DNA of 49,347 nucleotides from an uncultured Lewinella sp. (GTDB lineage Bacteria > Bacteroidota > Bacteroidia > Chitinophagales > Saprospiraceae): contig CAJXPD010000041.1 of the NCBI GenBank assembly GCA_913057785.1, positions 1 through 49,347 on the forward strand, read 5' to 3'. Every line of letters starts with the position of its first letter. Position 1 is the first letter of the stretch. Positions 1-7,632 of the stretch are shown one piece after another. Both the position numbers and the translations under genes were made by a program. A model generated the notes under the pieces. That model was not told where the DNA came from. It saw only the letters and a program-made list of their open reading frames with translations, and searched no databases.

Positions 1-950
1 TTGGCATTAGGGAAAGCGACACCTATGCTCCCGTGCTGATACTGTAAATAGGTCTTCAACATGGCTCCATTTTCGTATCGGTGTCGGAACCCCATCGCTC
101 CTCCCGCTCCAGTTGGTGGCTTCAACCAATCCCGATTTTGCGGGATCAAAGAGAACAAAGGCTGTAAATTGGTATAACTGCCAGAAAAAAGGAAAGCTGT
201 CCTATCATTCCAGACTTTGACACGAGAAGCTCCTACCCCAGCGGCATTTACACTGAGACTGTACTCACTATCTTTCGGGATATCGTAAGTATTCAGCAAC
301 AATACGGACGATAAAGCCCGGCCATATTCTGCAGAGTATCCTCCCGTACTAAAGAGGGTGCCCTTAAAAAGAAAAGGGTTGAATCGCCCACGAGAAGGGA
401 TATCCGGAGTATCTCCGAAGAAGGGCTTTGCGACCAAAGCACCATCGATGATGGTTTGGGTCTCATAAGCTTCGCCGCCCCGCACAAATATGCCGGTCTC
501 GTCATTGACTTGCGACACGCCCGGCAAAGTTTGTAGCGCCCCATAGACATCGCCCGAAGCACCAGGATTGGTAACAATATCTAGCGGTTTCAGCATGGTT
601 ATCTTCTTCTCATCGCTGGCCTCAAATGCTCCCGCAGAGATGACAACCTCTGCCAGTTGGTTGCTTCCTTTCTGAAGAACGATATCCACTTGTATTGCCC
701 CATTCACGTCGATGGCTTGCTCGTAATTCGCAAAACCTAGGCAGCTCACTGCTAAGATCATGGAACCAGTAGATTCGGTGTTGAAAGAGAAAGAACCATT
801 CTCATCCGTTGAAGTTCCATCAAAAACCTCTTTCAAGTATACATTCGCAAAGGGGATACTTTCACCTTTTTCATCTTGTACTTTCCCGCTAATGGTAAAC
901 TGGGCTTGTAGCGTTTGAGCCAAAAGCATTAACAATACTATCAATCTCAT
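1..950 (-). CDS. TonB-dependent receptor, N-terminal part (cut by window edge)
   Basis: Reading the minus strand from an ATG at 948-950 gives one open frame to the left edge, about 316 codons. It starts with a signal peptide (MRLIVLLMLLAQTLQAQ), followed by a carboxypeptidase-regulatory-like beta-sandwich at about residues 18-105 (ISGKVQDEKGE, then FANVYLKE), as in SusC-type and other Bacteroidota receptors. A TonB plug domain then begins, with LPGVSQVNDETG, VRGGEAYE and TIIDGALV. The beta-barrel lies mostly outside the window. Such proteins sit in the outer membrane and import large or scarce ligands using TonB energy. The substrate cannot be told from this part. The start lies 9 bases after the stop of the TPR gene upstream, so the two are probably one transcript. 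The calls of signal, regulatory-like domain and plug are clear; only the subfamily is open. Confidence 0.9.
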   Translation of the reverse strand, partial: MRLIVLLMLLAQTLQAQFTISGKVQDEKGESIPFANVYLKEVFDGTSTDENGSFSFNTESTGSMILAVSCLGFANYEQAIDVNGAIQVDIVLQKGSNQLAEVVISAGAFEASDEKKITMLKPLDIVTNPGASGDVYGALQTLPGVSQVNDETGIFVRGGEAYETQTIIDGALVAKPFFGDTPDIPSRGRFNPFLFKGTLFSTGGYSAEYGRALSSVLLLNTYDIPKDSEYSLSVNAAGVGASRVKVWNDRTAFLFSGSYTNLQPLFSLIPQNRDWLKPPTGAGGAMGFRHRYENGAMLKTYLQYQHGSIGVAFPNA

Positions 951-959
951 TGTACAGGT

Positions 960-1685
960 TTACAGTTTTGCCAATAACTCTGCCAATAGATGATGGGTGG
1001 GAAACTCCTTCAAGCCTTTGTGACAGTAGAGTTTTGCATCATCCCTCCTATCCTCTCTTTGGTAGAAGGCAGCTAAGTAGTAATAGGCGTCATCTCTTCC
1101 CCAAGTAGGAGCATTCGGGTGTGAGGAGTATTGATCAGGGGCTGCCAGGGCTTTAAGCAGAAACGCTTCGGCCTCTTTTCCTCCGCCATATTGCTTTGGC
1201 TTGTAGTAATCCGATCTACCTATGCCCAATAAGGCGCGCAGGTTATCCGAGTTCTTCTTCAAGGCTTTATTAAAGCTCTTCCTAGCTTTGGCAGAAAGGC
1301 CAATAGCCTCTCCGGGTTTAAAGGTGATCGACAAGCTATACAAAGAGCCCATGAGCGCGTATTCTTCATCCGTGGGTTTATCTATGGGTTCTAAAATAGC
1401 CAGTCCCTTATCCAAATAGGCTAGCGCTCCCTCCTGATCTTTTATTACCATCAAGTAAATAGCTCCCTGATAAGCAGCATAGGCTTTCCAATAGTCCAAC
1501 CACTCGGAAGGCTCCATACCTTCAAGCTTTCCTAAAAGAGGTGCCAGTTTATCAGCCTGTTCAGCGAAGGATTGATCTTGTGCTTGGTGTATTTGTTCCT
1601 CTATGCCTTGCAGGGGATTTTGTGATTGTCCCATGGCAAATGAAGAAAGAAGCAGGAGTAAAAAACAGCAGGTGATTTCTTTCAT
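960..1685 (-). CDS. exported tetratricopeptide-repeat protein
   Basis: I place the start at the ATG at 1683-1685, because it opens directly into a signal peptide (MKEITCCFLLLLLSSFAMGQ); an ATG ten codons further upstream would put a hydrophilic tail before it. The mature part of about 220 residues is helical and alanine/leucine-rich, with TPR-like units such as the segment around KAYAAYQGAIYLM, the KSFNKALKKNSDNLRALLGIG stretch and AKLYCHKGLKEFP near the end. TPR proteins are protein-binding scaffolds; no enzyme motif is seen. It stands first in a two-gene unit with the TonB-dependent receptor, which hints at a periplasmic partner of that receptor. Its promoter region is shared with the divergent BlaI-type repressor. 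The exact partner is unknown. Confidence 0.8.
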   Translation of the reverse strand: MKEITCCFLLLLLSSFAMGQSQNPLQGIEEQIHQAQDQSFAEQADKLAPLLGKLEGMEPSEWLDYWKAYAAYQGAIYLMVIKDQEGALAYLDKGLAILEPIDKPTDEEYALMGSLYSLSITFKPGEAIGLSAKARKSFNKALKKNSDNLRALLGIGRSDYYKPKQYGGGKEAEAFLLKALAAPDQYSSHPNAPTWGRDDAYYYLAAFYQREDRRDDAKLYCHKGLKEFPTHHLLAELLAKL

Positions 1686-1822
1686 ATCAACTAAATTTTG
1701 TGATTTGATAGGCAAGTAAAGCGCTTTCTAGTTCGGTCAGAAATCGAATAGCTGGCTGGTTCTAGGTGGTAGATGGATGGTATGATCTCGTAGACGAGCA
1801 AAATCAGGGGTGAAGCACTAAC

Positions 1823-1841
1823 TGTAAAAAAAATTACACAT
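1823..1841. promoter_or_regulatory. candidate BlaI/MecI operator, copy 1
   Basis: TGTAAAAAAAATTACACAT occurs here and again, letter for letter, at 1878-1896. Its core is an inverted repeat TGTAA-N6-TTACA, the TACA/TGTA type of half site known for BlaI and MecI repressors. This copy lies 58 bases before the second and between the divergent TPR/TonB-receptor unit and the repressor gene. Confidence 0.7.
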
Positions 1842-1876
1842 TGATTGCTTTTGTGCTCAAATCGCAATACATTGCA

Positions 1877-1894
1877 GTGTAAAAAAAATTACAC
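1877..1894. promoter_or_regulatory. candidate BlaI/MecI operator, copy 2
   Basis: GTGTAAAAAAAATTACAC is a full inverted repeat (GTGTAA-N6-TTACAC) ending five bases before the repressor ATG at 1899. The two copies are 55 bases apart start to start, close to five turns of the helix, so bound dimers could lie on the same face. A weak promoter-like TACATTG (1868-1874) lies between them. Autoregulation is inferred from position. Confidence 0.7.
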
Positions 1895-1898
1895 ATCC

Positions 1899-2288
1899 AT
1901 GCCCGACTATTCTGAACTCAGTAAAAGAGAGCGCCAAATCATGGAAATTATCCATCGATTAGGTGAAGCTAGTGTGCAAGAGGTGGTTGATAATTTATCC
2001 GATGACCCTTCCTACAATACCATCCGCGTCTCCATTTACAACCTGAAGAACAAGGGGTACCTCCAGCAACGCGAGGAAGGTAAAAAGCATATTTATCAGC
2101 CATCAGTTGAAGCCGAACAAGCCGAGCAATCTGCGTTAAAACATGTTGTAAAAACCTACTTTGGGGGCTCTACCCCAAAGGTCGTATCCACCTTGCTCAA
2201 TTTGGATTCCAATAAGATATCTGAAGCGGAATTGGATGAGTTGGCTTATCTTATTGAGGCAGCTCGCCAGAAAAAAGGAAAGCTATGA
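1899..2288 (+). CDS. BlaI/MecI/CopY-family transcriptional repressor
   Basis: The product is about 129 residues. The ATG at 1899 was chosen because the family fold starts at once (YSELSKRERQIMEIIHRLG); an ATG at 1845 would run through the second operator. The winged-helix part follows (ASVQEVVDNL, then YNTIRVSIYNLKNKGYL and the wing EEGKKHIYQP), and the C-terminal half has the dimerising helices with the cut-site region between them. Family members are dimers that hold promoters shut until an M56 membrane protease triggers their cleavage. The stop overlaps the next gene by four bases (ATGA), so repressor and protease are translationally coupled. Family call is secure; the inducing signal is not known. 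Confidence 0.95.
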   Translation: MPDYSELSKRERQIMEIIHRLGEASVQEVVDNLSDDPSYNTIRVSIYNLKNKGYLQQREEGKKHIYQPSVEAEQAEQSALKHVVKTYFGGSTPKVVSTLLNLDSNKISEAELDELAYLIEAARQKKGKL

Positions 2289-4099
2289 TTAGTCTCACCT
2301 CATTTGGCTTATTGGCCATAAAATCGATTGTGATCATAGGCTTGGCATGGTTGGCTTATTTCTCTACCAAGCGCCAAACCGCTAAGGTTCGCTACTTTAC
2401 CGTACAGCTATTCTTCCTTATTTTGGTAGTCTTACCATTTAGCAACTACCTTTTTCCCGAATGGCATTGGTCCTATACTAACTCCTTCATTCACCAAGCT
2501 CCTTCGGACTTTGATGAAGCTTTTACTTTGCCAAACTTCGCTAGCTCTGAGGCAGCAGTGCCCCCCAAAAAAACTTGTCAAAGTACAGAGCCCAATACGA
2601 TCCTCGAAGCGTTTTCTTCGGGAACAAGTGAACCAGAAGCTGCTAGAACAACAAGTGTTCCATGGAGCCTCGTACTCTACTGGGCTTGGATATGTACTAG
2701 TTTGGTCTTGCTGTTGCAACTGGGCAAAGAGCTATGGCAACTCCGACAGTTGAGAAGCTATGGCGAAGACACTCAAAATCATCGCGTCTTCGTCCACTTG
2801 TGGACTTCACTATCTGCAGTTAAGCAGCTACCAACACCACAATTCATTCTAGATTCTTCTGTACAAGTCCCCTTTACTTTTGGACACCTCCGTCCCGTCA
2901 TCGTGCTTCCTGAGGAAGCCATTGAATGGCCCGAAGAACGATTAAAGGCTGTGCTACTCCACGAAGCTGCACACATCAAACACCAGGATTACTTACCCAA
3001 TATTATCCGGCGATTGGCCTGCTGTGTATTCTGGTGGAATTTCCCGATCTGGGCCTTGGCCAAGCGAGTACAATTAGAAAGTGAAAAAAGAGCGGATCAA
3101 TGGGTTATCAAACATGAAATTTCACCCTTTGATTATGCAGCACAATTGGTGCAAATCACCCGACTGTTACAAACGCCCAAGTATGCTATGGTATCCTCTA
3201 TTGGTCATGCCAACCAGCTCAGAAATCGCGTGGAACATGTCATTAAAGGAAGATCGCAGCAATCCATACCCTTAGGAATCCTTTGTCTATTCACTCTATT
3301 TTCTTTGGGATGCTTGACCATTTTATCCGCTTGCTTTCAAGCACAAACTAATTCCTCGCTCTCTTCTCATGTGGCTCTTCAACAAAGAATTCACGCAACC
3401 TTGGATCAACTCACTCCTTTGATTTGGCAAGCAGGTGAGGAAGAGAATAAGGAAGCCGTTCCTATCTTACAGGAATTACTAAGTCATGACTCTACCCAAA
3501 TCCGATCACTGGCAGCTTGGGCACTGGGGGAGATCAAGGACCAGAATAGTTTTGCTTCCTTACGGCAACTCTTATATGATGAAGATGTATGGGTACAGGA
3601 AATGGCTATTCGGTCCATTGGAGAATTGGAAGTATCGTCTTCCTTAGATCTCATCGATCCTTTTCTGGAGGCTACACATCTTCACCTGCGGCTAGCAGCT
3701 GTACAGGCCATTGCCGACGTCGGAGTACCGAGAGGCACTTCGCTGCTATGGAATTCTATTCGAACATGGCCGGAAGATCAACGTGCACAGGCCATCCAAA
3801 AAATCGGTGAATATGGGAACTACTGTGCCGTCCCTTTGCTATCGAAATTGCTTTCAGAAGAACCTAGCACTAAGCTAGATGTGGTAGTGGGTTTAGGTAA
3901 TTTAAGAGCAAAGGAGTCACTTTCTACTTTACTTCCCTTATTGTCCGATGAAGATCCCACCATCCGAGCAGCCACAGCCAAAAGCTTGGGGCTGATTGGA
4001 GATGCCAAAGCCATCCATCATTTGATTCCTATGCTTAGAGATGAGAATAGTGAAGTTCGAGAAGTTACGGTTTGGGCATTGGACGAAATTGGAGCTTAG
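2285..4099 (+). CDS. M56 (BlaR1-like) membrane metalloprotease with C-terminal HEAT repeats
   Basis: This 604-residue protein has four predicted membrane segments (about residues 5-25, 36-56, 126-146 and 327-350). Between the third and fourth lies the M56 zinc protease: HEAAHIKHQD with H226, E227 and H230, then ESEKRAD with E267 as likely third ligand. After the last membrane helix, residues about 385-604 form six or seven HEAT-like helical repeats (for example IRSLAAWALGEIKD, VQEMAIRSIGELE, IRAATAKSLGLIGD, VREVTVWALDEIGA). In BlaR1 this position holds the extracytoplasmic penicillin-binding sensor. Here no such domain is present, so the HEAT array probably acts as the sensing or protein-binding part. 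It is coupled to the repressor gene by a four-base overlap. Protease identity is firm; the signal is inference. Confidence 0.92.
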   Translation: MISLTSFGLLAIKSIVIIGLAWLAYFSTKRQTAKVRYFTVQLFFLILVVLPFSNYLFPEWHWSYTNSFIHQAPSDFDEAFTLPNFASSEAAVPPKKTCQSTEPNTILEAFSSGTSEPEAARTTSVPWSLVLYWAWICTSLVLLLQLGKELWQLRQLRSYGEDTQNHRVFVHLWTSLSAVKQLPTPQFILDSSVQVPFTFGHLRPVIVLPEEAIEWPEERLKAVLLHEAAHIKHQDYLPNIIRRLACCVFWWNFPIWALAKRVQLESEKRADQWVIKHEISPFDYAAQLVQITRLLQTPKYAMVSSIGHANQLRNRVEHVIKGRSQQSIPLGILCLFTLFSLGCLTILSACFQAQTNSSLSSHVALQQRIHATLDQLTPLIWQAGEEENKEAVPILQELLSHDSTQIRSLAAWALGEIKDQNSFASLRQLLYDEDVWVQEMAIRSIGELEVSSSLDLIDPFLEATHLHLRLAAVQAIADVGVPRGTSLLWNSIRTWPEDQRAQAIQKIGEYGNYCAVPLLSKLLSEEPSTKLDVVVGLGNLRAKESLSTLLPLLSDEDPTIRAATAKSLGLIGDAKAIHHLIPMLRDENSEVREVTVWALDEIGA

Positions 4100-4267
4100 G
4101 TGCATATTCTGACTTAGAAAACACAATATATCAATAGCAAGTAGTTTTGCCTTTGTCGGTCGACAAGGAGCTACCCATTAATCATTCAACTTCCATTCAA
4201 ATCCACAGAATAAGTCTTTTGATGTAGCCATCATTTGACCTCTACCTGTATTATTCAATTCTAAGAA

Positions 4268-6466
4268 ATGATGAAGAAATCACCCTTTCTTCTAATAGCT
4301 CTTCTATGTCTATTAGTGAAATCTTACAGTCAGCAGCCAGAAAAACTCACGGCATCTATTACCCTAGCTCAGGGACCGATTCAAGTAGATGGTATTATGG
4401 ATGAACCAACTTGGCAATCCATTGAACCACTAAATACTTTCTGGAATCACCGCCCAAACGATGCCGGTCAAGCAAAAGCTCAAACCGCTGTCTATCTAAG
4501 CTATGATGAACGCTTCCTTTATTTTGGGTTTACATGCAAATCGCTCAACAATCAATACATCCTGGAATCGCTCAAAAGAGATCAATTTTTCAGTGATGAT
4601 GGCATTGGCATTGTGCTGGATCCCGCCATGCAAAAGACACATGGATTCTTCTTTGCGGTAAATGCTGGTGGAGCCCAGTCGGAAGGTATGATTGCCAGCA
4701 CCAATGTGGATCTCAGCTGGGATATTGCCTGGTATAGTGCCGTTCAACAACATGCTGACAGCAGTTGGACAGCAGAAATTGCCATCCCTTTCAGGAGTTT
4801 AAGGTATCAACATGACCAATCACAGTGGGGGATCAATTTCATACGCAATGATATGAAGCGCAATCAGATCTCTACCTGGATACCCTTCCCGGCCAACTTT
4901 TCTGATGTGGACCTTGGATATACCGGCCTATTGCAATGGCCAGCACCGCTGCCGAAAAATCGCAGCAATTCCTCGGTATTACCCTACCTTTCGGGCAATC
5001 TCAACCGAGATTATCTTTCTCAAGAAAATACAGAACATAAGGTCAATGCCGGAATCGATGCCAAAGTGGCGATCACCCCTTCTCTAAATCTTGATCTTAC
5101 CATTAACCCAGACTTTTCAACCGTTGAAGTAGATCGTCAAGTAATCAATCTTAGTCGCTTTAATATCTTCTTCCCAGAACGGAGGCCCTTCTTTCTGGAG
5201 AATAATGATCTTATTGAGACTTTCGGCAATTGGGAGATTAAACCCTTCTTTTCGAGAAGAATCGGCCTGAAAGACGGCCAGACCATCCCTATAGCCTTTG
5301 GAGCTCGTCTAAGCGGCAACCTTAGCGACAAGTGGCGGATCAATCTGATGAATACACAAACCACTGCATCAGATGAAAATCCTGCGCAAAACTATACCGT
5401 GGCAGCTTTTCAACGAAGAGTGCTAAAACGATCCTCCTTGAGGGGATTTATTACCAACCAGCAGCAAACTTCCACCGGAGATCAAGATGCTGCTAGCTTC
5501 AATCGGATAGCTGGGGCAGAATTCAATTACCGTTCAGAAAGTGGGAATCTATCCAGTACTGCCGCTTATCATCGCGCCTTTTTGGACGATCCTAATATCA
5601 AGGGAGATCGGGATCATTGGGAGTACACTCTTAATTATAGTTCAAAATCCCTGCGATTTTACACTACTGTTTTCTCTTTGGGAGAAAATTACCTGCCAGC
5701 CATGGGTTTCACCCCTCGTCTCTTCAATTATGATCCTTTACAGGATAGCACGTATCGCATCGGGTACATTCAAAACTTCAATTGGCTAGCTTGGGACTTT
5801 TACCCTAAAGCCGGAAAGCAGGTGGTCTATCATGGGCCAAGACTGCGCCACAATTATTACATAAATAGTGGTGGAGAATTCAGTGAAAGTACAAGTTCCT
5901 TTGTCTACGAACTAGATATGGCTAACCAAAGCCAAATAGATGTAGGTGCGAGACGGCAAGACATCCAACTTTTATTTCCGTTTAATCCCATTGGTCAAGA
6001 CGACAAATTATTACCCGTAAACCGCTATACCTTTTACCGCTATTTTTTCGATTATGATAGTGATCCCAGAAGGCTCTTTTCCTATGGAACCGTCATTGAT
6101 TGGGGGGGATTCTATACTGGACATCGAATCTCACTGAACAACTATGTTCGCTTCAAATTCCGACCTTGGATGAACCTGGAGTTACGCTATATCTACAACT
6201 GGGTAGACTTAAATACCTATGGCAAAGAAGGGATTCATTTGTTCGCGCCAAGGGTAGAGATATCGTTCAGTAATAAATTATTCTGGACTACCTTTTTCCA
6301 ATACAATACCCTGGCTCAAAACATGAACATCAATAGCCGGCTACAATGGCGCTATGCCCCAATGTCTGATCTATACTTAGTGCTAGGGAACAATTTTGGC
6401 ATTCCAGATTGGAATACAAAAGATTTAGGATTGGTGTTGAAACTCACTAAATGGTTTCAATTGTAG
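4268..6466 (+). CDS. DUF5916 outer-membrane protein with N-terminal CBM9-like domain
   Basis: The protein has 732 residues and a signal peptide (MMKKSPFLLIALLCLLVKSYSQ). Residues about 25-225 form a family-9 carbohydrate-binding-like sandwich (IQVDGIMDEPTWQSIEPLN, YLSYDERFLYFGFTCK, WTAEIAIPFRSLRY). The rest matches the DUF5916 pattern: the conserved segment DLTINPDFSTVEVDRQ and then FFPERRPFFLEN, followed by many alternating aromatic strands typical of a membrane beta-barrel, ending in KLTKWFQL with a terminal hydrophobic residue. It probably sits in the outer membrane. No function is established for the family; the sugar-binding-like domain suggests glycan or envelope contact. It follows the M56 gene on the same strand after 168 bases without a clear terminator, so read-through is possible. 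Confidence 0.88.
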   Translation: MMKKSPFLLIALLCLLVKSYSQQPEKLTASITLAQGPIQVDGIMDEPTWQSIEPLNTFWNHRPNDAGQAKAQTAVYLSYDERFLYFGFTCKSLNNQYILESLKRDQFFSDDGIGIVLDPAMQKTHGFFFAVNAGGAQSEGMIASTNVDLSWDIAWYSAVQQHADSSWTAEIAIPFRSLRYQHDQSQWGINFIRNDMKRNQISTWIPFPANFSDVDLGYTGLLQWPAPLPKNRSNSSVLPYLSGNLNRDYLSQENTEHKVNAGIDAKVAITPSLNLDLTINPDFSTVEVDRQVINLSRFNIFFPERRPFFLENNDLIETFGNWEIKPFFSRRIGLKDGQTIPIAFGARLSGNLSDKWRINLMNTQTTASDENPAQNYTVAAFQRRVLKRSSLRGFITNQQQTSTGDQDAASFNRIAGAEFNYRSESGNLSSTAAYHRAFLDDPNIKGDRDHWEYTLNYSSKSLRFYTTVFSLGENYLPAMGFTPRLFNYDPLQDSTYRIGYIQNFNWLAWDFYPKAGKQVVYHGPRLRHNYYINSGGEFSESTSSFVYELDMANQSQIDVGARRQDIQLLFPFNPIGQDDKLLPVNRYTFYRYFFDYDSDPRRLFSYGTVIDWGGFYTGHRISLNNYVRFKFRPWMNLELRYIYNWVDLNTYGKEGIHLFAPRVEISFSNKLFWTTFFQYNTLAQNMNINSRLQWRYAPMSDLYLVLGNNFGIPDWNTKDLGLVLKLTKWFQL

Positions 6467-6483
6467 AAGGCACAAAAGTTTGC

Positions 6484-6531
6484 AAAAAAAGAAGGCACCT
6501 CCAGTCACAACCCGAAAGGACCAGAGGTGCC
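6484..6531 (-). terminator. rho-independent terminator of the GIN-repeat gene
   Basis: On the minus strand GGCACCTC (6531-6524) pairs with GAGGTGCC (6501-6494) around a 22-base loop, and the stem is followed by a T-rich run ending in seven Ts (6490-6484). It lies 90 bases after the stop of the minus-strand gene at 6623. It may also slow transcripts from the opposite side, where the DUF5916 gene ends at 6466. Confidence 0.75.
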
Positions 6532-6622
6532 ATTACCACTTTACCAGTGATAAGCGTTTTAAAGCGGATAACAAGGAATGACAAGTAGGTATGGAATACT
6601 CCTCATCCTCCCTTTTTATTTT

Positions 6623-7360
6623 CTAGTTGCCGTAGATATCAGAGCCTCCAGAAGATTTCTGGTAGCTAACCTTAGGACTTCCTTTGTAGTGAATGTCACT
6701 TGCTCCGTGCGCTTCCATAGAAATCTCTCCAGTGACGTATACATATGCATCTGATCCACCGTGCACTTTGAGTTTGCAATTCTCAGCAGTCAAGTTTTTT
6801 CCTTCAAAATCACTACCGCCTCTAGCTGTGATGGACATATATTGAGCTTTACCCTTAAGGTTGGCATCTGATCCGCCACTAATGTCACAAGTTAGTTCTT
6901 TCACCGCTAGATCCATTTTCACATCACTACCGCCACTTGCTTTGATGGTCAAGGCGTCTGCTTTGATCTCTCCCTCAGAATAGACATCAGAGCCTCCGGA
7001 GGACATGATGGCTTTCAGGTTACTAGCCGTAACCAAAACCTTAAAGGACTTGGCGTTTCTTATGGAAGTATTTCGCTCCACACCCAGCACCAAAGTATTA
7101 CCGTCCATACGCGTGGTAATCTTATCTGCTAGGTTGTCATCAGCCTTAACCACTACTTTATCTTGGCTCCCTTGCATCAATACTACATCTACTCCACTGC
7201 TTGCCTTTACATTCTGAAAGCCAGAAAGATTACGGTTTTGCTCAATTACATTGCCACTTCCCTTGATGCCTTTATTCCATTGAGCACTGAGGGTGAAGCT
7301 GGCGCAAAAAAGGAGAGCGAAGGCCAAAAGAAAGGGTGTTCTAACGAGTTTCTTAGTCAT
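6623..7360 (-). CDS. exported head-GIN domain (DUF2807) repeat protein
   Basis: The protein has 245 residues with a signal peptide (PFLLAFALLFCASFTLSAQ, cut near residue 27). The family start IKGSGNVIEQNRNLSGFQ is present, followed by SSGVDVVLMQGS. The second half is a row of seven short repeats whose turn is GGSD or GASD at residues 122, 143, 162, 181, 201, 219 and 238, a spacing of 18-21 residues, as expected for the rungs of a right-handed beta-solenoid. DUF2807 proteins are common in Bacteroidota and have been called putative autotransporter adhesin heads; a biochemical role is not settled. No sorting domain follows, so a periplasmic or surface-bound place is likely. It stands alone with its own terminator. 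Confidence 0.88.
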   Translation of the reverse strand: MTKKLVRTPFLLAFALLFCASFTLSAQWNKGIKGSGNVIEQNRNLSGFQNVKASSGVDVVLMQGSQDKVVVKADDNLADKITTRMDGNTLVLGVERNTSIRNAKSFKVLVTASNLKAIMSSGGSDVYSEGEIKADALTIKASGGSDVKMDLAVKELTCDISGGSDANLKGKAQYMSITARGGSDFEGKNLTAENCKLKVHGGSDAYVYVTGEISMEAHGASDIHYKGSPKVSYQKSSGGSDIYGN

Positions 7361-7632
7361 AATTCTTAAGATTTAGTTCTATGTCGGATAGAATTTTGAA
7401 GTGAGTTTCCCACTCGCTGTATAGAAGGTTACAGGTAGAATTGAGCAGAAATAAATTATGTGTTTGCAGTAAAGACGCGAAAATTCTCGGGAGGTTGCAG
7501 GAGGTGGTTTTGAAGATCAATTTGTGGTAGGAAAATCTATACGGCTAACTAGATAGGTACGTACCAAACTTATCTATCGGAATTGATAGTTGGTATCTAT
7601 TCAAGAACTACCTTAATTACATTGATAAACGA

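Noticed and set aside
293..577. 94-codon minus-strand frame
   Set aside because: It is out of frame inside the TonB-receptor coding sequence, whose own frame has a signal peptide and a plug.
2285..4099. beta-lactam resistance regulation
   Set aside because: BlaI and M56 proteins are present, but there is no beta-lactamase gene and no penicillin-binding sensor domain.
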